Both the position numbers and the translations under genes were made by a program. From an uncultured Agathobacter sp. (GTDB lineage: Bacteria > Bacillota > Clostridia > Lachnospirales > Lachnospiraceae), in NCBI GenBank assembly GCA_934307695.1, contig CAKRCS010000002.1, positions 189,350 to 253,349 of the forward strand: 64,000 nucleotides of DNA, read 5' to 3'. The notes beneath the pieces were generated by a model. That model was not told the origin of the DNA and searched no databases. It saw only the letters and a list, made by a program, of their open reading frames with translations. Below, piece after piece: positions 27,051 to 36,555 of this stretch (position 1 is its first letter; every line of letters begins with the position of its first letter).

Positions 27051-28757
27051 TTAGTTCTCATAAACGGTAACTAACTTCTTACCGATCGCATAGCAGGTAT
27101 AATCTCCCCCATCCTCTGCAAAAGCCATTACGCCCTTGGTAGAAGAAGAAACGGAATATACATCTCCATCAATGCTTACCTTCTTCTTGGATGAATCAGA
27201 AGTCTTTGCCTCGTAAAGCTCCTCATCTGCCACAAAATATACCTTACCATCCACATTGTTAAATGCAACGCTTTCAGCCTCATCGCTGATCGTAACTGCC
27301 TTCTTGCTGTTCTTGATGTAGTATAAGGTCTGCTCCGCGTAAGAGTACGCATATACCTTCTTCAGATCCGTGCTTGCAACGACGTAGTAGACATCCTCCT
27401 CGTCGAACAAAAGCTCCGGCTCTAAATCCTCCTTGAACCTGCTTACCTTGTATACCTTATTGTTGGACACATATACGACAGCAGATCCATCATCTGACAT
27501 AAGTACACTGCTGACATCGGAGTCGATCTTGACCAGCTCGGTCGCCTTCTTGTTAACCCAGTACAATCTTCCGTCTGCACCGTAGACAACCTGGCCTTTG
27601 ATGGTGTCATTTAAAAGTGCCACGGTGCTGTCTCCGATATAGCTTGCATAGCAGTTCTGCGGATAGATGACATTGTAGACCTCTGTCTTGGCAAGCTTTT
27701 CTTCATCCTTGCCCGGCTTGCAGAAATAGGTGTCGCCATCCTTTGTGAATAAGAACTCTGACAGATCGGAGTTTGCCAAAAAGCTGTATCCTACCTCGGG
27801 GGTCACCTTGGACTTGTCCTTGCCGTTGAAGTAGTAAAGGGTACGATCCTGATCGATATAGTAAGCCTTCTTGCCATTGTCGCTGACAGCAACCGGTCTT
27901 GCATCGGATTTTGCGATCTTTTCCGGTGCCTTGGAATAGCCTGCAACATAGGTGTCAAACTCACCGTTGTCGTAGTCCTTCTCATAGGCAACACTCTGTC
28001 CGCTTGTGGAAATGGTCAGGTAGTCTCCGCTTACATCGGTATCGATCTTGCTGCTCTTTTTCTTGCTTACATTGTAGATATACAGTGTCTGGTGATAGTA
28101 ATCGTCGTCCTCATTCTCAAGGTATGCAACATACGCGCCGTTTACACCAACTAGGACGCTCGTTACATCCGATCCGATCTTCTCGGTTCCCAGCTTGTCA
28201 TCTACCACATAGAGGTCACCGTCGTAATCGTTGTAAAGCGTAGCAGAAAGATCTGAGCTTGTGTATACGCTGTATACCTCGTCAAACTCCTTGGTGTTGC
28301 CGTTTGCGTCGATAAAGTAGCCGCTTCCAACCGAGGTGGCAGACTTCTTATCTACGGCTACCGCCTTGGAAGATCCGCCGGAGAATGCCGCGATCAGAAT
28401 AATGACAACCACGATCACTGCTGCGAGGATGCAGGTCTTCTTTGTGCCAAACTTCTTTACGGAATCCGCAATCTTAGATCCCGCATCCGTCTTTTGTGCC
28501 TGTGGCTGAGCCGGTGCAGGATTTGAATTGTCCTGCGCGGTGGTATTGTTTACAGGCTGCGCATTGCTGCCTGCTGCTGTCTGGCTTTCTCCTGCATTGT
28601 TATCAGAGGCTGCATTCGCTTCGGCATTCTCCTGCGGCTGCTGCGCTGCCGGAGCGTTATCCTGCGCTGCCCCTGCTTCCGGTGCATTGTTTGTTCCGCA
28701 CATCGGGCAGAAAATACTGCCCTCCGCTAACGGTGCTCCACAATTTTTACAAAACAT
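27051..28757 (-). CDS. Zinc-ribbon membrane protein with extracytoplasmic beta-propeller-like domain
   Basis: The 568-residue product starts with a zinc ribbon (C3-K-N-C6...C18-P-M-C21). A low-complexity Ala/Gln/Asn tract (about 25-95) and a basic stretch lead to one transmembrane helix (about 109-127, C-I-L-A-A-V-I-V-V-V-I-I-L-I-A). The rest has repeated Y-x-x-D/N-x-x-x-x-K-x-V/I and Y-Y-x-x-x-K/N blades resembling a TolB/DUF5050-type propeller. The ribbon would be cytoplasmic and the propeller outside. AAGGGGATTAAGAAA precedes the ATG. Its function is unknown; it may sense or bind something at the cell surface. Confidence 0.78.
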   Translation of the reverse strand: MFCKNCGAPLAEGSIFCPMCGTNNAPEAGAAQDNAPAAQQPQENAEANAASDNNAGESQTAAGSNAQPVNNTTAQDNSNPAPAQPQAQKTDAGSKIADSVKKFGTKKTCILAAVIVVVIILIAAFSGGSSKAVAVDKKSATSVGSGYFIDANGNTKEFDEVYSVYTSSDLSATLYNDYDGDLYVVDDKLGTEKIGSDVTSVLVGVNGAYVAYLENEDDDYYHQTLYIYNVSKKKSSKIDTDVSGDYLTISTSGQSVAYEKDYDNGEFDTYVAGYSKAPEKIAKSDARPVAVSDNGKKAYYIDQDRTLYYFNGKDKSKVTPEVGYSFLANSDLSEFLFTKDGDTYFCKPGKDEEKLAKTEVYNVIYPQNCYASYIGDSTVALLNDTIKGQVVYGADGRLYWVNKKATELVKIDSDVSSVLMSDDGSAVVYVSNNKVYKVSRFKEDLEPELLFDEEDVYYVVASTDLKKVYAYSYAEQTLYYIKNSKKAVTISDEAESVAFNNVDGKVYFVADEELYEAKTSDSSKKKVSIDGDVYSVSSSTKGVMAFAEDGGDYTCYAIGKKLVTVYEN

Positions 28758-28791
28758 TTTCTTAATCCCCTTTTCTTATGTGTTCTCGTCC

Positions 28792-30333
28792 TTATTTAAC
28801 GATCAGTGATTTTCCGGTCATTTCCTTCGGCTGCTCGATTCCCATGATCTCAAGCAAGGTCGGTGCGATATCTGCAAGGCATCCGCCCTCACGCAGCTTC
28901 CAGGAAGGATCTGCATTTACCAGAATGAACGGAACCGGATTGGTCGTATGTGCGGTGTGTGGCTCGCCCGTCTCATAGTCGATCATCTTCTCTGCGTTTC
29001 CGTGGTCAGCGCAGATAAAGAGAACTCCTCCAACCTCTTTTACTGCCGCAACTGCATCCCCTACAAGGCTGTCGATACGCTCTACTGCTGCAATGGCAGC
29101 CGGGATAACTCCGGTATGGCCTACCATATCCGGGTTTGCAAAGTTGATAACGATCACATCATATTTGTCGGACTTGATCGCCTCTACCAGATCCATTCCA
29201 ACCTCCGGGGCACTCATCTCCGGCTTTAAGTCGTAGGTTGCAACATCCTTCGGGGAGTTGACAAGCAGACGTGCCTCATCGATGTTCGGCTCCTCCACGC
29301 CACCGTTAAAGAAGAAGGTAACATGTGCATATTTCTCGGTCTCTGCCAGACGAAGCTGTGTCTTGCCGTGCTTTGCAAGAACCTCGCCGAAGGTATTGAC
29401 GATCTCTTCCTTTGCGAAAGCGATCTTCTTATTCGGGATCGTCTCGTCATAATCCTTAAAGCATACATAGCAAAGCGGAATGAACGGACGCTCAAATCCG
29501 GTAAACTTGTCATCGCAGAATGCGCGGGTGATCTCTCTTGCACGGTCCGGACGGAAGTTAAAGAAGATAACGGAATCGTTTTCCTTTACAACGGAAAGCG
29601 GCTTTCCTGCCTCATCCGTGATAACAGTAGGAAGAACGAACTCATCTGTCACATTGGCAGCGTAAGAATCCTCCATTGCCTTTACTGCGCTTGTCGCCTG
29701 AACGCCCTCGCCCTTAGTCAGGGAATCGTAAGCCTTCTGGACACGATCCCAGTTGTTATCACGATCCATCGCATAGTAACGTCCGGAAAGGGATGCAATC
29801 TTGCCTACGCCAAGCTCAGCCATCTTGCTCTCAAGCTGCTCGATATACTCCTTGCCGGAAGCCGGAGGTGTATCACGTCCGTCTAAGAAAGCATGTACAT
29901 ATACCTTGGAGAGACCGTTCTTCTTTGCCATCTCAAGCAGTCCGTACAGATGTGTGATGTGGCTGTGTACACCACCATCGGAAAGAAGTCCCCACAGATG
30001 AAGATCGGAGTCGTTCTTCTTGCAGTTTTCCATTGCCTCAAGCAGCACCTTGTTCTCAAAGAACGTGCCGTCTGCAATATCTTTGGTGATACGGGTAAGA
30101 TCCTGATAAATAATGCGTCCTGCACCGATATTCATATGCCCTACCTCAGAGTTACCCATCTGTCCGTCCGGAAGACCGACAGCAAGACCTGATGCAGCAC
30201 CCTTTACAAACGGGTACTCCTTCATCAATTTGTCCATGACCGGGGTGTTTGCCAATGCGATCGCATTGCCCTCTGTGCGGTCATTTAATCCATAGCCATC
30301 CAATACCATCAAAACAACTGGTTTCTTGCTCAT
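28792..30333 (-). CDS. gpmI: 2,3-bisphosphoglycerate-independent phosphoglycerate mutase
   Basis: The 513-residue Mn-dependent enzyme interconverts 3- and 2-phosphoglycerate. It belongs to the alkaline phosphatase superfamily: V-L-M-V-L-D-G-Y-G at the start, nucleophile Ser in G-N-S-E-V-G-H-M-N-I-G-A-G-R, and the metal motifs F-A-N-P-D-M-V-G-H-T-G and A-D-H-G-N-A-E. GAGGATAAAAAT precedes the ATG. It is the fourth enzyme of the gap-pgk-tpiA-gpmI series on this strand, with capA inserted before it. Confidence 0.97.
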   Translation of the reverse strand: MSKKPVVLMVLDGYGLNDRTEGNAIALANTPVMDKLMKEYPFVKGAASGLAVGLPDGQMGNSEVGHMNIGAGRIIYQDLTRITKDIADGTFFENKVLLEAMENCKKNDSDLHLWGLLSDGGVHSHITHLYGLLEMAKKNGLSKVYVHAFLDGRDTPPASGKEYIEQLESKMAELGVGKIASLSGRYYAMDRDNNWDRVQKAYDSLTKGEGVQATSAVKAMEDSYAANVTDEFVLPTVITDEAGKPLSVVKENDSVIFFNFRPDRAREITRAFCDDKFTGFERPFIPLCYVCFKDYDETIPNKKIAFAKEEIVNTFGEVLAKHGKTQLRLAETEKYAHVTFFFNGGVEEPNIDEARLLVNSPKDVATYDLKPEMSAPEVGMDLVEAIKSDKYDVIVINFANPDMVGHTGVIPAAIAAVERIDSLVGDAVAAVKEVGGVLFICADHGNAEKMIDYETGEPHTAHTTNPVPFILVNADPSWKLREGGCLADIAPTLLEIMGIEQPKEMTGKSLIVK

Positions 30334-30413
30334 ATTTTTATCCTCGCTTCCTGTAACGCCAATTTTCTGGCATTTTATTTTATATGAAACATGGTTTGAA
30401 ACTACACCATATT

Positions 30414-31991
30414 CTATTTTACATTCCCGACAATGTCAATACTATTGCCCTCTAAATCCACGTCCCCGTGACGGCTTCGGTATTTCTGTCCGGATTGGTA
30501 CAAAAGCGCGGGCAGCCCTTCCGTCTCCTGCCCTTCCCCGATATCGCACAGTGTGCCATCCTCCGAGATTCCGACACCGGAGGACAGATCCGCAATATAC
30601 TTATAGAACTCCTCCTGCTGCTTTTGTCCGGTGAGCAGTGACACGGTAAAGTCTTTCTGTTCACAGGGCAGAAGGCTTACGTTCAAGGCACCATCCTTTT
30701 GGATCGTCAGGTGTGCGATCGACGTATAGAGCGCTCCATCCGAAAACCAGAAGTTTCCAAGGCTGTAAAGAACCGGCTTGCCGTCGATAAACGTGCCGCC
30801 CTGCAGCCGGTGCGCATGTCCGCCGATCACCACGTCCGCCCCCGCATCTGTATACAATTCTGCCAGCGCGCGCTCGTCCGCATCCGGGTAGAGATTTCCC
30901 TCCGTCCCCCAGTGGACATACGCGATCACATAGTCACTGTTTGCCTTTGCCTCCCTGATCCGGCTTACAAACAGCTCCGGATTCAAGGTCTTAAGCACTC
31001 CTGCAGAGTCCTCCGTGGCTTCTTTCGTGTATCTGTGATAACGCTCGATCTGTGTCGCCGATACGATCGCGATCTTGCGCCCGTTTGCTACAAAATACGG
31101 GATCTTGGAAGCCTCCGCAAGATTCTTTCCCGCACCTACATACGAGATGTTTTCATCCTTTAATACCGCAAGTGTATCGAGAAGTGCGTCTTCACCATAA
31201 TCCCATGTATGATTATTTGCAAGTGAGACAATATCGATTCCCATTTTTTTGTAATACCGAACGCGCAGCGGATCTGCCCGGAACACATAGCTTTTTTCCT
31301 CCAGAGCCGTCCCCCGGAGGCTTAGCGTAAATTCGTTGTTTGCCATCGCGATATCCGCGGAGGACAATTCCTCTAAGATTTCCCCGGAGATACAGTTTTC
31401 CAGCATGCCACCGCGCTCGTCCAGCACCCGCATGGTGTCCCAGTTCTCATCAAAGTTGATATCCCCGATAAAATCCATCGTGATGGTATCCTCATCAGCA
31501 CAGTCGATCCATCTTACATTTGAAAGCAGATACGATGCGTAGCCGGTATCCCTGCAATATTCCATCCACAGCGCATGGATCGAGTGCTCCGTAACCATAT
31601 ACCAAAGCTCTGCCGTTGCCTGCTCCACACCATCCGCAAGACTTTGAAGCGCTTCATCCCCATAAGTGTTCTGCACCCACAGCAGAAAGCTCTCATCCAC
31701 CGCATAGCCTGCAAAAAAGTTCTGTGTTCCTGCTGCAAGGATCGCCTCTATCTGCTCCTGCATATCGGCATGTGCCGGGATCTGCTGCTCTTTTTCATAT
31801 AAAGTTGTCTCCTGTGGTTCTTCTGTAACCACATCCTCTGCTGTGCTGTCCTGTGTGTCAGGCAGGGCGGATTCCGAGAGCACTTCCGTGCCGGTAGTTT
31901 CCATTCCCTGCGCCCTGATCCACAAGCCTCCCGATACGAGAGCAGCCGCAAGAAGTGCACCTGTTATGCACCTGATCCTGATTTTTTTCAT
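30414..31991 (-). CDS. CapA-family metallophosphoesterase-like protein
   Basis: The 525-residue protein has an N-terminal signal anchor (about 9-25), an acidic Thr/Glu linker, a domain of about 100 residues of unclear type, and a CapA domain (about 170-430). CapA motifs are F-I-G-D-I-N, N-N-E-F, S-L-A-N-N-H-T-W-D-Y-G, Y-V-H-W-G-T-E and G-G-H-A-H. CapA/PgsA proteins take part in poly-gamma-glutamate export or related surface polymer handling; no pgsB/C genes are near, so that role cannot be claimed. It stands between tpiA and gpmI and has no strong ribosome binding site. Confidence 0.85.
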   Translation of the reverse strand: MKKIRIRCITGALLAAALVSGGLWIRAQGMETTGTEVLSESALPDTQDSTAEDVVTEEPQETTLYEKEQQIPAHADMQEQIEAILAAGTQNFFAGYAVDESFLLWVQNTYGDEALQSLADGVEQATAELWYMVTEHSIHALWMEYCRDTGYASYLLSNVRWIDCADEDTITMDFIGDINFDENWDTMRVLDERGGMLENCISGEILEELSSADIAMANNEFTLSLRGTALEEKSYVFRADPLRVRYYKKMGIDIVSLANNHTWDYGEDALLDTLAVLKDENISYVGAGKNLAEASKIPYFVANGRKIAIVSATQIERYHRYTKEATEDSAGVLKTLNPELFVSRIREAKANSDYVIAYVHWGTEGNLYPDADERALAELYTDAGADVVIGGHAHRLQGGTFIDGKPVLYSLGNFWFSDGALYTSIAHLTIQKDGALNVSLLPCEQKDFTVSLLTGQKQQEEFYKYIADLSSGVGISEDGTLCDIGEGQETEGLPALLYQSGQKYRSRHGDVDLEGNSIDIVGNVK

Positions 31992-32109
31992 AGAAAACGC
32001 ATCTCACAATAGTTTTTTTCATTTATATAAGAATGCACGTCCATTTATGCATGACAAAATATCCCATTTATATACCTTATTATACATATTTTTACATAGA
32101 TTGCACCAT

Positions 32110-32137
32110 TTTATAGGAAAAGAAATTTCCTATAAAG
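32110..32137. repeat. Palindromic intergenic repeat, copy 1
   Basis: An 11-bp perfect stem (TTTATAGGAAA/TTTCCTATAAA) around an AGAAA loop. Near-identical copies lie at 43222-43252 and 51452-51480. It sits between tpiA and capA, next to the tpiA terminator. Confidence 0.8.
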
Positions 32138-32139
32138 CG

Positions 32140-32200
32140 AAAAAAGACCACTCCGCTTCGCTTATCTGCAAAACAGAATGGTCTTTTCTATGTGATTGTA
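32140..32200 (-). terminator. Terminator of tpiA
   Basis: On the minus strand AAAAGACCA pairs with TGGTCTTTT around a long, partly paired loop, followed by a T run. It lies 22 bases after the tpiA stop codon. Confidence 0.8.
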
Positions 32201-32221
32201 TGTTTCTTAGGAAACAGCCTC

Positions 32222-32971
32222 TTACTTGTAGTTGACGATCTTGCCGAAGTCAGCCTTTAAGCTAGCTCCGCCAACCAGTCCGCCATCGATGTCAGCCTTA
32301 GCGAAAAGCTCTGCTGCATTTCCTGCGTTTACAGATCCGCCGTACTGGATACGAACAGACTCTGCGGTTGCATCATCATACATCTCGCGGATGCAGTCAC
32401 GGATCGCGCCGCAGACTTCCTGTGCCTGATCAGAGGTAGCGGTCTTTCCGGTTCCGATTGCCCAGATCGGCTCATAAGCGATCACAAGGTTCGCAACATC
32501 GCTTGCTGCTACGCCTGCAAGATCAGACTTGATCTGAAGACGGATCCAGTCAAGGGTAACACCCATCTCTCTCTGCTCAAGAGTCTCTCCACAGCAAAGG
32601 ATCGGGGTAAGTCCGGCTTCGATTGCCTTCTTAACCTTCTTGTTTAAAAGAACGTCATCCTCTTTGAAGTAATCACGTCTCTCGGAATGTCCGATTACAA
32701 CGTACTTAACGCCTGCATCAACAAGCATCTCTGCGGAGATTTCTCCGGTGTAAGCACCCTTCTCCTCAAAGTACATATTCTCGGCGCCAACCTGTACGTT
32801 GGTTCCCTTAACAGCCTCTACAACCGGTACAATATCGATTGCAGGAACGCAGTATACAACGTCAACATCGTCAGATACTACGAGTGGCTTTAACTCTTCA
32901 ACTAACTTTACAGCCTGGCTTGGAGTCATGTTCATCTTCCAGTTGCCGGCTACGATTTTTCTTCTTGCCAT
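32222..32971 (-). CDS. tpiA: Triosephosphate isomerase
   Basis: The 249-residue TIM-barrel enzyme interconverts glyceraldehyde 3-phosphate and dihydroxyacetone phosphate. Seen are G-N-W-K-M-N with the catalytic Lys, V-I-G-H-S-E-R-R with the catalytic His, [12 protein letters not shown] with the catalytic Glu, and Y-G-G-S-V near the C-terminus. The ATG at 32971 follows AGGAGATAAG; six further upstream codons are rejected. It begins 18 bases after the pgk stop codon. Confidence 0.98.
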   Translation of the reverse strand: MARRKIVAGNWKMNMTPSQAVKLVEELKPLVVSDDVDVVYCVPAIDIVPVVEAVKGTNVQVGAENMYFEEKGAYTGEISAEMLVDAGVKYVVIGHSERRDYFKEDDVLLNKKVKKAIEAGLTPILCCGETLEQREMGVTLDWIRLQIKSDLAGVAASDVANLVIAYEPIWAIGTGKTATSDQAQEVCGAIRDCIREMYDDATAESVRIQYGGSVNAGNAAELFAKADIDGGLVGGASLKADFGKIVNYK

Positions 32972-32989
32972 TTTCTTATCTCCTAACAA

Positions 32990-34213
32990 TTACTTATCAT
33001 CTGCTGCTGCTACGCCCGGAAGAACCTTGCCCTCTAAGAACTCCAAGGAAGCTCCGCCACCGGTAGAGATATGGCTCATCTTGTCAGCAAGTCCCATCTG
33101 GTTTACTGCTGCTGCGGAATCACCACCACCGATAATGGTTGTAGCGTCTGCCTTTGCAAGTGCCTCAGCAACTGCAAGTGTTCCTGCTGCAAGAGTAGGA
33201 TTCTCAAATACACCCATCGGTCCGTTCCATACAACGGTCTTTGCAGAAGCAACTGCATCTGCGAAAAGCTCGCGGGTCTTTGGTCCGATATCGCATCCCT
33301 CGCGGTCTGCCGGAATGTTCTCAACATCAACGGTAGTAGTCTCAACCGGAGCATCGATCGGGCTTGGGAAATCAGCGATGGTAACAGCGTCAACCGGAAG
33401 AAGGAGCTTCTTGCCAAGCTTCTCTGCCTTAGCCATCATATCCTTGCAGTAATCGATCTTGGTATCGTCTAACATAGACTTACCGATCTCGTATCCCTTT
33501 GCCTTTAAGAAGGTGTATGCCATACCACCACCGATGATGAGGGTATCAGCCTTCTCAAGAAGATTGTCGATAACAGCAAGCTTGTCTGCTACCTTTGCGC
33601 CGCCGAGGATTGCTACGAACGGACGAACCGGGTTCTCAACTGCGTTGCCAAGGAAATCGATCTCTTTCTGCATCAGGTATCCAACTACGTTCTCTCCGCC
33701 CTTTGCGGTGATGAACTTTGTTACACCCTCAACAGAAGCGTGTGCTCTGTGGGAAGAACCAAACGCGTCACATACATATACATCAGCAAGATCCGCAAGC
33801 TCCTTAGAGAACTGCTCGCCGTTCTTGGTCTCCTCTGCTCCACGGAAACGTGTATTCTGAAGAAGAACAACATCTCCTTCCTTCATAGCGTTTACTGCTG
33901 CGGTAGCTGCCTCTCCGGTTACGTTGTAATCGGAAACGAATGTTACCTCTTTGCCAAGCTTCTCAGAAAGTCTCTTTGCAACCGGTGCTAAAGACTCGCC
34001 CTCGTTTGGTCCATTCTTAACCTTTCCAAGGTGAGAGCAAAGGATAACCTTTCCACCGTCGTTCAACAGCTTCTGGATGGTAGGAAGTGCTGCAACGATA
34101 CGGGTATCATCTGTGATCACGCCCTCTTTGAGCGGTACGTTAAAATCACATCTTACCAGAACTCTTTTGCCCTTTACGTTGATATCATCAACGGACTTCT
34201 TGTTTAATGACAT
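32990..34213 (-). CDS. pgk: Phosphoglycerate kinase
   Basis: The 407-residue enzyme makes ATP from 1,3-bisphosphoglycerate. Motifs are [40 protein letters not shown] and the C-terminal G-G-G-D-S-A-A-A. The ATG at 34213 has GGAGG at 8 bases; another ATG two codons upstream is too close to it. A strong terminator lies between gap and pgk, so pgk-tpiA must have a separate start or rely on readthrough. Confidence 0.98.
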   Translation of the reverse strand: MSLNKKSVDDINVKGKRVLVRCDFNVPLKEGVITDDTRIVAALPTIQKLLNDGGKVILCSHLGKVKNGPNEGESLAPVAKRLSEKLGKEVTFVSDYNVTGEAATAAVNAMKEGDVVLLQNTRFRGAEETKNGEQFSKELADLADVYVCDAFGSSHRAHASVEGVTKFITAKGGENVVGYLMQKEIDFLGNAVENPVRPFVAILGGAKVADKLAVIDNLLEKADTLIIGGGMAYTFLKAKGYEIGKSMLDDTKIDYCKDMMAKAEKLGKKLLLPVDAVTIADFPSPIDAPVETTTVDVENIPADREGCDIGPKTRELFADAVASAKTVVWNGPMGVFENPTLAAGTLAVAEALAKADATTIIGGGDSAAAVNQMGLADKMSHISTGGGASLEFLEGKVLPGVAAADDK

Positions 34214-34299
34214 ATTCATGTCCTCCTTCATTATATTCTTCAAGTGGTGTTTCCGAAAGCTGCGCATCCCCCCGGAATTACCAGCTTTAAAGCGTATCA

Positions 34300-34334
34300 A
34301 AAAAGGCCCGGTCCATCCGGACCGGACCCTTTCA
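34300..34334. terminator. Terminator between gap and pgk
   Basis: A GC-rich stem of about 13 bp with a GGAT loop and G-T pairs, followed on the minus strand by TTTTTT. It begins 36 bases after the gap stop codon and can also work on the plus strand. Confidence 0.9.
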
Positions 34335-34369
34335 AATGCTATTTACATTCTATTTTGTTCTGAGACAGA

Positions 34370-35371
34370 TTAAGCTAACTCAGAGAAGTACTTGATTGTA
34401 CGAACCATCTGAGAGGTGTAGCTGTTCTCGTTGTCATACCAAGAAACAACCTGTACAAGATTATCCTCGCCAACCATGGTCTGGGTTGCATCGAAGATTG
34501 AACCATAGGTGCTTCCTACGATATCAGAAGATACGATCTCATCCTCGTTGTATCCGAAGGACTCGGTAGAAGCTGCCTTCATAGCTGCGTTGATCTCTTC
34601 CTTGGTTACAGACTTCTCAACAGTTGCTACAAGGATTGTGGTAGATCCGGTAGGGGTAGGAACACGCTGAGCAGATCCGATAAGCTTTCCTTTCAGCTCT
34701 GGGATAACAAGACCGATTGCCTTTGCAGCTCCGGTAGAGTTAGGAACGATATTAACAGCACCTGCGCGGGATCTTCTTAAGTCACCCTTTCTCTGTGGTC
34801 CGTCAAGGATCATCTGATCTCCTGTGTAAGCATGTACGGTTGTCATGATACCAGACTTGATTCCAGCAAGATCGTTAAGAGCCTTAGCCATTGGTGCTAA
34901 GCAGTTTGTTGTACAAGAAGCTGCAGAAATGATCTGATCGTCTGCGGTAAGTGTTGTGTGGTTTACATTGTAAACGATGGTCTTAAGATCGTTTCCTGCT
35001 GGTGCAGAAATAACAACCTTACGAGCTCCTGCATTGATATGAGCCTGAGCCTTCTCTTTGCTTGTATAGAATCCAGAGCACTCTAATACAACGTCTACTT
35101 TTAACTCACCCCATGGGCAATTATTTGCATCCGGGAAAGCGTAGATCTTAATGGTCTGTCCATTAACAGTGATAGAATCCTCGCCAGCAGATACGGTATC
35201 TGCTAATGCGTACTTACCCTGAGATGAATCATACTTTAATAAGTGTGCAAGCATCTTTGGGCTTGTTAAATCGTTGATTGCTACTACTTCGTATCCCTCT
35301 GCTCCGAACATCTGTCTGAAAGCAAGACGACCGATACGGCCGAATCCGTTGATAGCTACTCTTACTGCCAT
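34370..35371 (-). CDS. gap: Glyceraldehyde-3-phosphate dehydrogenase, type I
   Basis: The 333-residue NAD-dependent enzyme oxidises glyceraldehyde 3-phosphate. It has I-N-G-F-G-R-I-G-R at the N-terminus, the catalytic [30 protein letters not shown] and W-Y-D-N-E near the C-terminus. Asp in A-I-N-D-L-T supports NAD preference. CTAGGAGGAATTAAAAC precedes the ATG. It has its own consensus promoter and its own terminator, as expected for a highly expressed gene. Confidence 0.98.
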   Translation of the reverse strand: MAVRVAINGFGRIGRLAFRQMFGAEGYEVVAINDLTSPKMLAHLLKYDSSQGKYALADTVSAGEDSITVNGQTIKIYAFPDANNCPWGELKVDVVLECSGFYTSKEKAQAHINAGARKVVISAPAGNDLKTIVYNVNHTTLTADDQIISAASCTTNCLAPMAKALNDLAGIKSGIMTTVHAYTGDQMILDGPQRKGDLRRSRAGAVNIVPNSTGAAKAIGLVIPELKGKLIGSAQRVPTPTGSTTILVATVEKSVTKEEINAAMKAASTESFGYNEDEIVSSDIVGSTYGSIFDATQTMVGEDNLVQVVSWYDNENSYTSQMVRTIKYFSELA

Positions 35372-35405
35372 GTTTTAATTCCTCCTAGAATTGTAAATAT
35401 ATTAT

Positions 35406-35460
35406 GGGAACAGTATTCCCAAGCTTTCTCTATTTTACATAATAATCTCGGAAAGTTCAA
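35406..35460 (-). promoter_or_regulatory. gap promoter with an inverted repeat in the leader
   Basis: On the minus strand TTGAAC (35455-35460), 17 bases, TAAAAT (35432-35437). A GGGAA-N5-TTCCC inverted repeat (35406-35420) starts within about 10 bases of the expected transcription start, so it could be an operator or a stabilising 5' hairpin. It does not match the CggR or Rex consensus. Confidence 0.7.
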
Positions 35461-35490
35461 GCCCTTTTTCTCAGATTGTTAATTTTTTCA

Positions 35491-36312
35491 CTAGGGCTGT
35501 ATATTTTCTTCCAGATACTGTGTAATTCCGCCGCAAAGCTGCTTTGCAAGCTCCTCCAAAAAAGTCTCCGACTGCAGATTCCTGCGGTCCGATTTGTTCG
35601 TCAAAAAGCCTACCTCCACCAGTGCCGCCGGCATGGACGTATTGCGAAGCACATAAAGGTCGGATTCCATCGTCTTTCTTATCGTTGTGATTGCGGAATC
35701 CTGAAGCTCATCATGCAGATTGGTTGCAAGCGTCTTACCTCCGGCCGCGCCCTTCTGATAGTGGACGGTAATTCCCTCGATTGAGGAATCTCCCGGATAT
35801 GAATCCACATGAATGCTTATGTATGCGTCCGCACCTGCATTCTCCGCAGCCTCCACGCGCCGGTTCAGATAGACAAACGTATCGTCATCCCGGATCATCT
35901 CCACGTTAACGCCCGCGCTCTCCAGCTCGTCCCGAAGCAAAAGCGCCAGCTTAAGATTAATGTCCTTTTCCAACATTTCCCCATAAGCGCAGCCCTGATC
36001 CTTACCGCCGTGTCCCGCGTCTATGACAACCACCAGACCGTCCTTGCTGACAGGTTCCGGCTCCACCTTCTGCGTCCCATCGGGTGTTTCCGTCACTTCT
36101 TCGGTCTGCGTCTCCTCTGCAAAAGTGCTATCCTGCTGCACCTCGGTGTCCACATTGCCGTCCGTCATGGTCTCCCGGTCCCTGCTTCCTATAAAAATAA
36201 GAGCCGCCAGCACCGCCGCACACAGGACTGCGATCAGCACCCTCTTACGAATCTGCTGCTGCCGCTGTCTTTTCCGCAGACTCTGTTTTTTCTTAAGACT
36301 TCTATTCGTCAT
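35491..36312 (-). CDS. N-acetylmuramoyl-L-alanine amidase (Amidase_3)
   Basis: The 273-residue protein cleaves the bond between muramic acid and the peptide stem. A very basic N-terminus (K-K-K-Q-S-L-R-K-R-Q-R-Q-Q-Q) precedes one membrane anchor (about 25-41). An acidic Glu/Thr linker leads to the zinc amidase domain (about 92-273) with V-I-D-A-G-H-G-G-K-D, the metal Glu in the E-K-D-I-N-L segment, S-I-H-V-D-S and the catalytic Glu in A-L-V-E-V-G-F-L-T-N. The ATG at 36312 follows GGGAG at about 12 bases; no in-frame start lies nearer. Confidence 0.93.
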   Translation of the reverse strand: MTNRSLKKKQSLRKRQRQQQIRKRVLIAVLCAAVLAALIFIGSRDRETMTDGNVDTEVQQDSTFAEETQTEEVTETPDGTQKVEPEPVSKDGLVVVIDAGHGGKDQGCAYGEMLEKDINLKLALLLRDELESAGVNVEMIRDDDTFVYLNRRVEAAENAGADAYISIHVDSYPGDSSIEGITVHYQKGAAGGKTLATNLHDELQDSAITTIRKTMESDLYVLRNTSMPAALVEVGFLTNKSDRRNLQSETFLEELAKQLCGGITQYLEENIQP

Positions 36313-36335
36313 CGCATGTATACTCTCCCAACTTT

Positions 36336-36364
36336 TTATAACACACACCTAAGGGTGCATGCAA
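36336..36364 (-). promoter_or_regulatory. Promoter of the amidase gene
   Basis: On the minus strand TTGCAT (36359-36364), 17 bases, TTATAA (36336-36341), 23 bases upstream of the start codon. Confidence 0.6.
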
Positions 36365-36429
36365 TAAAAACAGCACATTTTGCAGGCGAAGTTCTTCCTT
36401 TTTTTACTTTATAAGGCTATAATGAACCA

Positions 36430-36555
36430 AAGAGTACTTTCTGCTGGCCAAGGATAAGGAATGGAATTCCGGGCAAATCCTGAGCACACGACGTTCCGCT
36501 GGTTGCCGGACAGCCAGACTCCTATAACCGATTTTTACAGAAGGGAGATTTTTAT
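36430..36555 (+). promoter_or_regulatory. Unassigned structured leader RNA before the PHP phosphatase (riboswitch candidate)
   Basis: A TATAAT box at 36418-36423 predicts a transcript with about 126 bases of leader. Pairing visible: AGGAT/ATCCT (36451-36455 with 36477-36481) enclosing GGAAT/ATTCC (36458-36462 with 36466-36470); a 7-bp hairpin CTGGTTG/CAGCCAG with loop CCGGA (36499-36517); GGCAA (36472-36476) can pair with TTGCC (36503-36507), which competes with that hairpin; and CTTTCTG (36437-36443) pairs with CAGAAGG (36538-36544), covering the ribosome binding site of the next gene. There is no terminator, so control would be translational. It does not match the riboswitch consensus sequences I can recall. 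Confidence 0.55.

Noticed and set aside
34214..34300. 29-codon N-terminal extension of Pgk
   Set aside because: The extension lies in the gap-pgk leader and has no ribosome binding site; Pgk proteins start at the ATG at 34213.
36430..36555. Cobalamin or FMN riboswitch before the PHP gene
   Set aside because: GGAATTCC and AGCCAGA-like pieces recall these classes, but the cobalamin core and the FMN core are missing.
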